Below are positions 1 through 9,233 of a DNA stretch of 64,000 nt, piece after piece. Position numbers and translations under genes: made by a program. The notes beneath the pieces are model-generated. The model was not told the DNA's origin and searched no databases. It saw only the letters and a program-made list of their open reading frames with translations. Source of the stretch: Saxidomus purpurata. Taxonomy: Eukaryota > Mollusca > Bivalvia > Venerida > Veneridae. The DNA lies in assembly GCA_022818135.1 (NCBI GenBank), contig JAFMSR010000017.1, positions 13,587,958-13,651,957 on the forward strand, read 5' to 3'. Every line of letters starts with the position of its first letter. The stretch's first letter is position 1.

Positions 1-760
1 AGATCCTCAACACCTCAACATAGTATCACTAATCTTCAAAAGATCTCTTAATACTGGTCAACTCCCTTCCGATTGGACGAATGCAAATGTCGCTCAACTT
101 TTCAAAAAAGGTGATACTAGTGACCCTGCAAACTACAGACCCATATCGCTGACTTGTATTCTATGTAAACTTCTAGAACACATACTTGCATCTAGCCTAT
201 CCACGCATCTTTCAAAACACAACATACTCTATGAGCTGCAACATGGGTTCCGTAAAAAACGGTCCTGTGAGACCCAGCTCATTGAGCTAGGTGATGAAAT
301 ATCCAAAAACCTTTCCTCGACCTTGTCCTACTTGATTTTAGTAAAGCCTTGGACAAAGTCAGCCACTTCAAATTATTATTTAAACTACAAGAACATGGTG
401 TCTCCAGCCAAACTGTGTCTTTGATCCGGTCCTTTTTAATAGGTAGACCTCAGTCAGTAGTTGTTAATGGAACACTAGGCTACCTCAAACGTAACATCAG
501 AACAAAACATAAAAATATCAAATCACTCTCTTACAAAACATTAGTCAGACCACAATTAGAGTATGCATCATCTGAATGGTCGCCACACACCCTGGTTACT
601 ATTCAAAAGCTGGAGATGGTCCAGCGACGCACACTCAGATGGGTAAAAAATGATTATTCCAGAGATACCAGTGTTACAGACCTGCAGAACACCCACGGCT
701 GGAGCACCCTTGAAAACAGGCGTCAAGCCTCCAAATTGGTTATGTTTTTACAGTTTTAAC
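1..760 (+). mobile_element. Non-LTR retrotransposon (LINE) fragment, reverse transcriptase, deleted and frameshifted
   Basis: Reading from base 2, the translation carries typical LINE reverse-transcriptase blocks: NYRPISLTCI near 130, a QHGFRKKRSC block near 240 and LDFSKALDKVSH near 330-365. A frameshift lies around 320-335, so the palm motif is in a different frame from the upstream part. The sequence then jumps from VVVNG (about 470) straight to GYLKRNIR and the C-terminal thumb (YKTLVRPQLEYASSEWSP, VQRRTLRWV). The whole PQGS / FADD catalytic block is therefore missing. This is a dead, internally deleted copy cut by the window edge. The fossil at 61290-62540 belongs to a similar lineage; the LINE at 11.3-16.3 kb is more distant. 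Confidence 0.85.
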
Positions 761-1015
761 AATCTTGATTCTCTTAACTGTAAGAACTATCTTGCAGTTT
801 TTTTATCTTTTATTAACACCTGCCGTGCACCCTGCCCATAATACTCGTGAGAGGTGTGAGGCAGTATAACAAGATAGATAGATAATTTGGCGTTTCAGTG
901 CCCTTTTACAGATCTGATATTTTATAACTGTCACACCGCGGACAACTCTAAAATGTAAACCTGTAAAATCGGTCTGCCTTCGAAGTGGAAATAGTGAGAC
1001 TAGGATAGCATTTGA

Positions 1016-1160
1016 TTGGAGGGGAGGGGAGGGGAGGGGAGGGGGCGGTACGGAAGGGGGAATCTTAAAAACAGGATAGGATAGGATGGGAATGGATTGT
1101 AGGGGAGGGGAGACGAGGGAAGGGGGTAAGGATAGGATGGGGAATAGGCTGAAGGGATGT
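1016..1160. repeat. Purine-rich GGGGA-type simple repeat, possible G-quadruplex
   Basis: Runs of GGGGA on the plus strand from about 1018 to 1044, then looser GGATAGGAT / GGGGAGG runs to about 1150. Reading frames on the other strand here are low-complexity Pro/Ser/Leu and are not credible proteins. A C-homopolymer follows at about 1302-1316. Confidence 0.8.
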
Positions 1161-1335
1161 GATCTGATGGATTTGGATATTTGCTGCTGTCTTGTGACAC
1201 TAGCTTGCAAGCTTTGAAGGAATTCCATCTGATAACTGCTTTGTGCTTCCTTTTTGATCCAGCTCTTTTGCTAATTGTGGAATTACTCCACATCCTGAAT
1301 ACCCCCCCCCCCCCCATTTGTCTGGATATACTGAA

Positions 1336-1519
1336 GAACTATATAGTGGCACAATGGTAGCGCGTTCGCCTCAGGATCGAAGGGCCCCGGGTTCGATCCC
1401 TACCATCGCTATGTCTCTCTCTTCGAGGTTGATTCCATCTGGAATGAGTCTCGAGAGCGATTAATATAAGTTGTAAGAACTTGTTTCGCAATCGAGAATA
1501 AATAAATTAGTACAAACTA
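1336..1519 (+). mobile_element. tRNA-derived SINE, family A
   Basis: The head has a pol III A box (TGGCACAATGG, 1347-1357) and a perfect B box (GGTTCGATCCC, 1390-1400), followed by a non-tRNA body. The tail, ATCGAGAATAAATAAATTAGTACAAACTA, is given here only by its shared core AATAAATTAGTA. The same tail recurs at 7.57, 22.9, 34.8 and 37.2 kb behind different heads. The head does not fold into an intact acceptor stem, so this is not called as a tRNA gene. Confidence 0.75.
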
Positions 1520-2895
1520 CATATGTAGTAACAGTTTCTTCCTTTCCTTCCTTATTTGTTTTCCAACTGCGTTGAAGAAGAGTCATTCCAAAGAAGAGGA
1601 AATGCAATTGTTTTTAATACGCAACAATGTGATGAATGGAATATACAAACATTTTGCTACTTTAGATTTAACTGAGTTATATGATCACTCCAAACTCGCT
1701 CCTGTTTCATACGTACGCACGCACAGAAACGCTTTACTGATTTGTGATTAGACAGTCTTCTGATTCTCATTCTTGTTTTGTGGTAATTGAGTCACAGTAC
1801 ACCAAGTTCAAATATTTACATATTACACTACATTTTGTAGTTTGTTTTCGCTCGAATCAAGTTGTCAAAAGTTATGATACATGCTTCTGAGACACCATTC
1901 ATATTTTTATCAATCGCTTATCAGAATGAGTTGAAATCTTTGTTAAACATGCTTGAAATTTTGACTCTTTGATTTTTTTAGTTTAATATTATTTTATTGT
2001 AGAAGTTACAATATACATGTATAAAGGCATTACTGCTAACTATGTATAACTCTAACAGATGGACCGGACATAAAATATCATCGTGTCAGTGTTCGCCGTC
2101 TGCTAGCATGAATACCCGATTCCCATGAAAAAAAAACCGATTCTCACGAAAATACCATCACTTCCTTCTCATGAAGCCTCAGTCTGATTGATCACCACAA
2201 AGTTACACATCTTACAATATTTGATTGGTCACGGCAATGCATATAAATCTTTGAATACTTCCGCATAAGTACGGTGTCCCTAAAGTGACATAAGGTACAT
2301 TTGTTTCATCCGGACCTTTGGTCAAATGGCGAAATAACGAATTGTATGTTGTATAAACGAAATATTATCAATCCGAATGAAAAAATGTATCTCATGTCTC
2401 TTTAAGGCCACCGTGTTTCAGGTCTTAATCATCATTTTCTCCGCTTTCTTCATTAAGTAGAAGACGACCCGAAGAAAATTCTTCTGTTGCTCCGTGTTGT
2501 TGTTGTTGCACAAACAGATCAATAAGTGAAACTGATCCTTGTAATAAAGTTTAAGGGTATTTCCTTAACTTTCGTCTGAATTCCGCTGTACCTTGTTTAA
2601 TGAAATCTAAAAGAAATGTTTTTATATATTTAAATTAAATTCCTTACATGTTAACGGGAAGATAGTCTCGTTATCAAATCTACAATTGCATTATCAAAGG
2701 AACATAGTTTTCAAAAACAACATGTAAAAAGATGATGTAAAGGTGATACATGTATAAAGATGACGTAAAGGTTATACATGTATAAAGTTTTAACCTTACA
2801 CAAACATCAGAAAGCCTTCTAGACTATTGTCAACTCAGAACCAGAGATAGACAGTGTTCTACTTCTACAGTATTTGATCTCGGCACTATTAGATT
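1520..2895. other. Upstream region of the receptor gene, no gene recognised
   Basis: AT-rich sequence without a convincing exon. A short direct repeat (AAAGATGACGTAAAGGT type, about 2728-2785) is the only internal structure noticed. Confidence 0.6.
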
Positions 2896-2903
2896 TATAA
2901 AAA
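2896..2903 (+). promoter_or_regulatory. Candidate TATA box of the receptor gene
   Basis: TATAAAAA lies 45-52 bases upstream of the signal-peptide ATG at 2948. Normal TATA spacing would place transcription start near 2925-2930, leaving a 5' leader of about 20 bases. Position and motif are seen; promoter use is inferred. Confidence 0.4.
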
Positions 2904-2947
2904 GAAACAGAAGCTTAATAAGTTAAGAAAATAGATTCTGTGACCAG

Positions 2948-3293
2948 ATGTTTTGGATGATTCGTGTATATTTCTGCTCTGTTTTTGTTGTTGAAGTGTT
3001 TTCTTTACGTGCATTGACCTGGGACCACTGTCACTGTTCCTGGGAAGCATGGAGGGCGTGGTCAGAATGTTCTGAAACGTGTGGCGGAGGGATACAAAAC
3101 CGCAGCAGACGTGTTTGGCATGATGACAATAATGAATGCTACAATTTTGAAAAATGTGCATCAATAGATGAGGGTTTAGAAACTAGGCCATGTAATACAA
3201 CATGTTTCAATGGCGGGCTATTTAACTTAAATAATATCAGCTTGAATGGATCTTGTGACTGTGCGAATGGTACAACAGGTGCGTGTTGTACCG
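2948..3293 (+). CDS. Receptor exon 1: signal peptide, TSP1 and EGF-like segment
   Basis: ATG at 2948 opens a hydrophobic leader of about 20 residues, which fixes the start. The TSP1 signature is WEAWRAWSECSETCGGGIQ, followed by RSRRV and spaced cysteines. The exon ends in a Cys-rich CFNGG ... CDCANGTTGACC stretch resembling an EGF fold. The donor is ACCG/GTGAGT, giving phase 1. Confidence 0.8.
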
Positions 3294-6200
3294 GTGAGTA
3301 TATATTTATACATATGTTTCAAGTTTTTTCATCTGAAGCGCGCTGTTTGGACACCAACCAAAGTATTTGCGATCAGTCTAGACTACGTTATTTTATACAG
3401 CATATTTCCGCAAGGTTCGTTCATCTGTCGTTAAGGTAAGATACCTCCTTAGGTAGACAGGTTAACGCCGTTTACTGATTCAAATGTCTGTTATCGTTTT
3501 GAGTTCGAATCTCACTGGGCTAGTGGGCTATCGGTTCTTTCTCTGGTTATGATGAAAATATACTGTTTTTGCACTTGAAGTCTACGCACTCATTAGCAAA
3601 TGTTACAAATATGTTCATGTATGTGCTCGATTAGATTTTAAAAGCTGTTGGCCATTTTATCATCATTATGATCAGCAGCACCATCATCATTATTAAACTT
3701 GTTGTTGGTGGTGGTTATATGATATATTATTATCCGTTTTGTTATTGCTTTTTAGCTCTACTGGACGAAGTCAAGCGGAACTTATGCCATGGTGGTTTGT
3801 CCGTCGTCCGTCTGTCCGTAAACCTTTCATTGATAACGCTCTACAGGTCGCAATATTCATTTGACTTTAATGAAACTTGCTGATAACCATCCCTGCAACT
3901 TGTAGATGTTCCCTATTGTTTTGGGGGTCAGTGAGTCCAAGGTCAAGGTCACAGTGACCTCCGATAGCAATTCATAGATAATACTCTACATGTCACAATT
4001 TTCATTCAGCTTTCATTAAACTTGCTCAAAAGGTTCCGTGCAATATGTAGAGGATCCACATTTTTTCGGGGTCAGTCTGTCAAAGGTCAAGGTCACAAGT
4101 TCTTCCGTTAGAATTTCATTGATAACGCTCTACGGGTCACAGTTTTCTTTCAACCTTCATCAAACTTGATCAGAAGGTTCTCTTTAACATGTAGATGTTC
4201 CCTAGTGATTTTGGGGTCAGTGGGTCAAAGGTCAAGGTCACACTTACCTCCGTTAGATTTTCCTTGATAACGCTCTACAGGTCACAGTTTTCAATCAACT
4301 TTAATCAAACTTGCTCAGAAGGTTCCTTGCTACATGTATATGATCCCTATTTTTTTTGTCAGTGGGTCAAAGGTCAAGGTCACAGTGACTTACGTTAGAA
4401 TTTCCTTGATAACGCTCCACGGGTCACAGTTTTCTTTCAACTTTCATCAAACTTGCTCAGAATGTTCTCTATAACATGTAGATGATCCCTATCGATTTTT
4501 GGGTTAGTGGGTCAAAGGTCACAGTGACCCGAACTTTGAAAATATTTTCCGCTGAGATCTATTTGACCTACAGTCTTCAAACTTAATAGGATGATTGGTT
4601 TACTGAGAAGATGATCCCTATCGTTTTTGGGGTCACTGGGTCAAAGGTCAAGGTCACAGTGACCCGAACTTTGAAAATCTTTTCCACTCAATATCTTGAG
4701 ATCTACATCCCCCACAGTCTTCAAACGTCATCTTATGATGATTGGTCTTAATAAGAAAATGATCCTAACTGTTGTTTGGGGTCAGTGGGTCAATGTCACA
4801 GTGAACTCTGTTGTAACATTGCAACAGATTTTCACAAAAAGCGATACTGGCCCTTTTGGGCCATTTGTTTATGTTAATGTTGTTTTTGATGATGAAAATG
4901 ATGATAACAACTTTTTTTCTGATTGTGAATGAAGCTGTTACATGTGGCCCACCTAGTTCAATAAAACATGGAAGCTTCACCGGGGATGATTTCACGTTCA
5001 ATCATCATGTACTCTACAAATGTGATAAGGACTACAGTATGACACATCCGACCGAAGCGAACCGGACATGCACAGAACACGGACAGTGGTCAGGGAATAC
5101 ACCTGTCTGCATATGTAAGTTACTTCAAGTATATATGCATCAATTGGAAGTCAATGTAAATTCAATATTATATTATAACAGGAAATAAACAGAATTAGCA
5201 GGACAAATATTTGCTTAATTGATTAACAGTTTGATTCACAGTTCTATTACGCACACAGCATTGCCAAGATTTAAAGTACATTGCGGAAGGGAGCCCCGGT
5301 TTTAGCCGCTTGACCAAGAGGTCCGAACCCCGGTCGGGACAAGGCCAACACCTCAGTTAGAAACCATTATCATCTAATAAATTTTCTAGGCTGACTTCAA
5401 AGTCTGATAGAATTGAGTGTATTTAAGGAATTTTAAGACTGTTGGGACGTTTTACAGACGGCAGTTGGAATGCATGTCACGTATACTTCAAATCATGACA
5501 ACTCACAGTAAAATGTTTCTCTGTTTAGCCTAACAATATTAAATATGTTTAATGGAATTTTTGAGTGACGATAGGTGAAACCATTTTGTTAAGACTGAGC
5601 CAGTGTGTATTACTGTGTCTACATAATTATTATGCTGATGGCAGTTTGGCTCATAGTATCGGTTGTATTGTAACAAGACCATGTTGAATTATAGCTGAAA
5701 AAGGAAATCTGTATTTGTCTGAATTTGTCTGTGAGCGGTTATGTTAACATACTCTTAATACAATTATATTCTCCAAACAACTCAATCCAATCTCACACAA
5801 GACACAATAAAACAAAAGGTTATATGGACAAGACTGTCATGAATATTATGTAACACAGTACAATGCTTTTTATCGTAAAGACGAAAGGTCGTGCGATAGC
5901 AACACGTGTAAAAATGGTGCTACTTGTTTGAACATTCTCGGAGACTATCATTGCATCTGTCTGCCAGAATGGACTGGAAAACAATGCCAAGTAGGTATGA
6001 ATCCTTAATATCTTACAAGGACAAAACAGTTAGTTATTGTACAAGTGTTAATGTATGGTAAGCCTAAGTGGCCTTATTTAAACGGACATTTAGGTTTCAA
6101 TTCGCAAATCACAGCAATCAAATTGTAGTGCTTCTCATTTTACTTATAATAGCCACTGGTTATATACTTGGCAAACTCAGCTTTTATTCACATGCGCTTT

Positions 6201-6677
6201 TCAGCAAAGAAATATACCATACAATATAGCGTTTTATGTAAGCCTTTAGTAAATAAATGTTAATTTTTTATCTTATCTAGATTTCTGAATGTTGCATATG
6301 CCACGACAAAAATCGCTTTGCCATGTCGAGGAAATTTCTAATTTTGCCATAGTATAATTGCCATGGCAAATTTTCCATTTAAGTTGTTTAAAATAAAATT
6401 CTTGTTATAAAACGCCTTTTCCCCAGGTTTGGCGCACGTGAGATACATGTTAAAATATTAAGCTATGAAAGATAGAAGTCTAGACTTTTTAAAGTACATG
6501 TATATAATTTAGAACTTACATGTAATAATTGAAGTATTCCTACGGCTTCCTATCATAGCTTTCCGAAAGTGATCTGGCCATGATGGAATTTAAGTATTTT
6601 TGTACTTGGAGCTACAAATATGTTAAAATATGTAAATGTATGTGTATAATTAGATCTTAAAAGCTGTTGACCATTTT

Positions 6678-6723
<46 letters not shown>

Positions 6724-9233
6724 CACCATCGTCATCATCATCATCATTATTATTATCATTCGATTCATTATTACTTTTTATTGTGTTGTTGTTGATGCTG
6801 ATGAAAATGATGATAATACTTTTTTTCTGATTGTGAATCAAGCTGTTACATGTGGCCCACCTAGTTCAATAAAACATGGAAGCTTCACCGGGGATGATTT
6901 CACGTACAACCATCATGTACTCTACAAATGTGATAAGGACTACAATATGACGCATCCGACCGAAGCGAACCGGACATGCACAGAACACGGACAGTGGTCA
7001 GGGAATACACCTGTCTGCATATGTAAGTTACTTCAAGAATATATGCCATAATGCATCAACTGCAAGTCAATGTAAATTCCTTATTATATTATACATGTTT
7101 TAGGATGTACACAGAATTAGCGGTTCAAATATTTGCTTAATTGATTAAAAGTTTGATTCACAGGTTTATTATGCATACAACATTGCCCAGATTTTAAGTA
7201 CATTGTGGAAGGGAGCCCAGGTTTTAGCCGCTTGACCAAGAGGTCGTGGGTTCAAACCCAGCTTGGGACAAGGTGCAACACCTCACAGTTAGAAACCATT
7301 ACTATTCTAATAATATTTCAAGGCTGATTTTAATGTCTGATATAAGTGAGTGTATTTAAGGAATGTTAAAACTGTTTGGATTGTTTATAGACGACACTTG
7401 GAATGCATGTCAATAATCTTCGAACCGCTCAGCAAATCACAGTTATTAAGCTTTTTATTTGTTTAGCCTAACAATATTAAATGTGTTTGATGGAACTTTT
7501 GAGTTATGATAGGTGAAGCCGCTTTGTTAAGACTGAGCCCGTTAGAGTTACTTTGTCTATATAATTATTAAGGGGAGCGGTGGTGTAGAGGTTTAGGTGT
7601 CTGCCGCTCATCGGAGGTTGCGGGTTCGAGCCCCACAAAGGTCACGACCGTACCTCCTCATATGACACCAGTACTGGTTTTTTCAGGAAGCGGACTCTCG
7701 AGTGACTCGATAAGCTACAAGCTTTCTTTACAATCGAGCTAAAATAAATTAGTATAAACTATACAATTATTATTCTGATGGCGGTTTAGCTCAAAGTATC
7801 GGTTTATAGTAACTAGACCATTCTATTTAAGAAAAGAAAGCTGTATTTGTCTAAATGTGTCTGTGAGCGGTTATTTCAACATACTCTTAATACAATTATA
7901 TTCTCCAAACAACTCAAGCCAAGACACTATATAACAAAAGATTATATGGACAAGACTGTTATGTATAACATGTTACAAAGTGCAATGCTTTTTATCGTAA
8001 AGACGAAAGGTCCTGCGATAGCAACACGTGCAAAAATGGTGCTACTTGTTTGAACATTCTCGGAGACTATCATTGTACCTGTCGGCCAGAATGGACTGGA
8101 AAACAATGCCAAGTAGGTATGAATCCTTAATAAAGTTAATATCTTACAAGTACAAAAAAGATAGCTTGTCTAGAATGTAATATAATTTAAGAACTTGCTA
8201 GTTGAAGTATTCCTCCAACTTCCTATCCTCGCTATCCGAAAGTGATCTGAAGTCAATTTTTTTTTCGTGGCCGAAATATAAATTAATTTCATCTTTCAAC
8301 ACACATAATGAACCGTCATTTTTTTCCGTGTAAGGATCTTTCGTTCTGTATTCGATAGCGTTCGCTTCATATTTATTGATTTTTTTAAGAGATTCTTCCC
8401 TCTGGTGCTGGAAATAGAACAACGAGGTTACCGAGGGGGAAAGGTGAATTTCCACCACAGAAAGGTAAGTAATGTTGCGTAACGTAGGGACAATAATTGA
8501 TTGGGTTTGTTTTCATTTATCGGCTAACCATTACATATCATTCCCCTCTCCTTTGTCGTTTTATGTCTTATTACTTTAAGCATATTATATTGGACGATGA
8601 TGTATACTGGTGATTGAATATACATGTATATACTCGTAGATCGATTTTTTCCAAAACAGTTCAAGATAGGTTACAATTATAAGAGTTTCTGGAAATTCCA
8701 GGATCTCTTTGAAATGACTGATATAATAACATTTATTTAATGATAGGAAAATGATGGAAATATGTTCAATTCACTCTAAAACTATGTTGACATATGCTTT
8801 TCTTTAGTATTCGAGATGTTTCTTCAAGACAAAGAGTTGCCAGAAAGCGTTTCTTATTTTTTGCAAGATCATTTGAAGAAAATACTGCGCAATGTTTCGT
8901 ACAAAAATGTATATGTACTTACGCGTTTAAAAAGCAAAGTTAAGAATGTTTTTGGTACAAATAAAGGTTATTTCTGCCATCTTTCTTGATAAAATGAGAG
9001 CTACTTGTAAATGTGCTGCTGGGACTTTAAGATTTCAAATATTTCTTTAAGTTCTATGAGTGCATTTGATTTTTCTTAAGATGTCATCTTCAACACTGAG
9101 TTAATATTCTTTAAGGAAAAGCCGGAACTACTGCCGAAATCGTGAACATTGCTGTTGGTGTGTCTGTTTCCATTGCTCTGCTAGGGCTGACAGTGCTTGG
9201 ATTTTTTCTTGTTCGAACCCATCTCAACAAAAG
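2948..9233 (+). CDS. TSP1-CCP-EGF-CCP-EGF single-pass membrane receptor-like protein (six exons seen, 3' end missing)
   Basis: Exons at 2948-3293, 4935-5114, 5881-5994, 6843-7022, 8003-8116 and 9116-9233 join without breaking frame. The first ends in phase 1, the four domain exons are phase 1-1, and the last enters in phase 1 and leaves in phase 2. The product has a signal peptide, one TSP1 repeat with an EGF-like Cys-rich end, then CCP, EGF, CCP, EGF and a hydrophobic helix followed by RTHLNK. It should sit at the cell surface or be secreted. CCP, EGF and TSP1 modules suggest ligand, glycan or matrix binding, but no ligand can be named. The two CCP exons differ at 4 of 180 bases, so the CCP+EGF block is a recent tandem duplication. 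No cytoplasmic exon was found after 9233. I do not recognise an orthologue. Confidence 0.75.
3757..4866 (+). repeat. Inserted array of roughly 130-base repeats carrying TCAAGGTCACAGTGACC
   Basis: About six degenerate units, each with TTGATAACGCTCTACAGGTCAC, AACTTGCTCAGAAGGTTCC-like and GGGTCAAAGGTCAAGG segments. The flanking intron sequence continues without this block in cassette copy 2, which shows it is an insertion. The edges are placed by that comparison. CCGTCGTCCGTCTGTCCG near the left edge recalls the GTCCGTC-ended repeats at 38.5 and 49.1 kb. Confidence 0.75.
4935..5114 (+). CDS. Receptor exon 2: CCP/sushi domain, copy 1
   Basis: Acceptor ...GAATGAAG after a T-rich tract; donor CATAT/GTAAGT; phase 1-1, 60 codons. 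The sushi pattern runs from AVTCGPPSSIKHGSF through YKCDKDY and NRTC to the closing GQWSGNTPVC, with four cysteines and the conserved Trp. Confidence 0.85.
5288..5345 (+). repeat. Degenerate tRNA-like (SINE) fragment in cassette copy 1
   Basis: TTAGCCGCTTGACCAAGAGGTC followed by a damaged T-loop region. The matching piece at 7206-7275 keeps a recognisable B box (GGTTCAAACCC). The insertion therefore predates the cassette duplication. Confidence 0.55.
5881..5994 (+). CDS. Receptor exon 3: EGF domain, copy 1
   Basis: Acceptor after TTTTTATCGTAAAG; donor GTAG/GTATGA; phase 1-1, 38 codons. Six cysteines in EGF spacing: SCDSNTCKNGATC, then YHCICLPEWTGKQC. It differs from copy 2 at 5 of 114 bases, including I/T and L/R changes in the last loop. 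Confidence 0.85.
6504..6576 (-). pseudogene. Relic of the antisense terminal exon in cassette copy 1
   Basis: About 70 bases align to 8182-8249. On the minus strand it reads RSLSESYDRKP and then a stop, where copy 2 reads RSLSDSEDRKLEEYFN and stop. The rest of the exon is missing. Confidence 0.6.
6678..6760. repeat. TCA/ATC trinucleotide microsatellite
   Basis: About 15 perfect ATC units at 6678-6722, then imperfect CATCAT / ATTATT units. The equivalent place in cassette copy 1 (about 3657-3692) is short and interrupted, so the array expanded after duplication. Confidence 0.9.
6843..7022 (+). CDS. Receptor exon 4: CCP/sushi domain, copy 2
   Basis: Same splice boundaries and phase 1-1 as copy 1. 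Only four base differences were counted, two of them changing residues (F to Y and S to N). All sushi cysteines and the Trp are intact. Confidence 0.85.
7206..7275 (+). repeat. tRNA-like (SINE) fragment in cassette copy 2
   Basis: TTTTAGCCGCTTGACCAAGAGG plus the B box GGTTCAAACCC; partner of 5288-5345. Confidence 0.6.
7571..7767 (+). mobile_element. tRNA-derived SINE, family A, second head type
   Basis: The head GGCGGTGGTGTAGAGG-like A box (7576-7590) and the B box GGGTTCGAGCCCC (7623-7635) are followed by a body with CAGTACTGGTTTTTTCAGG. It ends in the shared tail AAAATAAATTAGTATAAACTA. It is absent from cassette copy 1, so it inserted after the duplication. A near twin lies at 34778-34949. 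Confidence 0.8.
8003..8116 (+). CDS. Receptor exon 5: EGF domain, copy 2
   Basis: Acceptor TTTTTATCGTAAAG, donor GTAG/GTATGA, phase 1-1. Six-cysteine EGF: SCDSNTCKNGATC, then YHCTCRPEWTGKQC. It joins in frame to the transmembrane exon. Confidence 0.85.
8198..8407 (-). CDS. Antisense terminal-exon candidate of an unidentified minus-strand transcript
   Basis: An open frame of about 70 codons reads right to left and ends at a TAG (8198-8200). It is preceded by a strong acceptor context (GTTCTATTTCCAG) with three closely spaced AG sites (exon start 8407, 8401 or 8399). The product is hydrophilic and charged, with tyrosines in NKYEANAIEYRTKDPY and a C-terminus RSLSDSEDRKLEEYFN; it looks like a cytoplasmic tail. 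It sits between the EGF2 and transmembrane exons of the plus-strand gene, in opposite orientation. It could be the missing last exon of the upstream minus-strand metalloproteinase gene (the 8399 site would fit phase 2), an inverted tail exon of a receptor paralogue, or chance. No homology recognised. Confidence 0.4.
   Translation of the reverse strand, partial: HQREESLKKINKYEANAIEYRTKDPYTEKNDGSLCVLKDEINLYFGHEKKIDFRSLSDSEDRKLEEYFN
9116..9233 (+). CDS. Receptor exon 6: transmembrane segment
   Basis: The acceptor is ATATTCTTTAAG and the donor AAAAG/GTATAA. Entering in phase 1, it encodes GKAGTTAEIVN, then the helix IAVGVSVSIALLGLTVLGFF, then LVRTHLNK. The positive residues after the helix fit a type I, N-out topology. 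It leaves in phase 2; a following tail exon is expected but was not identified. Confidence 0.75.

Larger units (their letters stand above)
3595..8410 (+). repeat. Tandem duplication of a CCP-EGF genomic cassette
   Basis: Unit 1 runs from about 3595 to 6590 and unit 2 from about 6610 to 8410. Each starts with a shared intron sequence ending GACCATTTTATCATCAT-like (3650s and 6668s). Each then carries, in order, a CCP exon, a tRNA-like insertion, an EGF exon and an antisense exon-like piece. Unit 1 is longer because of the array at 3757-4866. Unit 2 holds an extra SINE and an expanded TCA microsatellite. Unit 1 keeps only about 70 bases of the antisense piece. Confidence 0.8.

Noticed and set aside
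803..1317. Long minus-strand open frames over the G-rich tract
   Set aside because: Low-complexity Pro/Ser/Leu translation of a simple repeat.
6650..6841. Minus-strand ORF rich in Met/Asn/Asp
   Set aside because: Translation of a TCA microsatellite.
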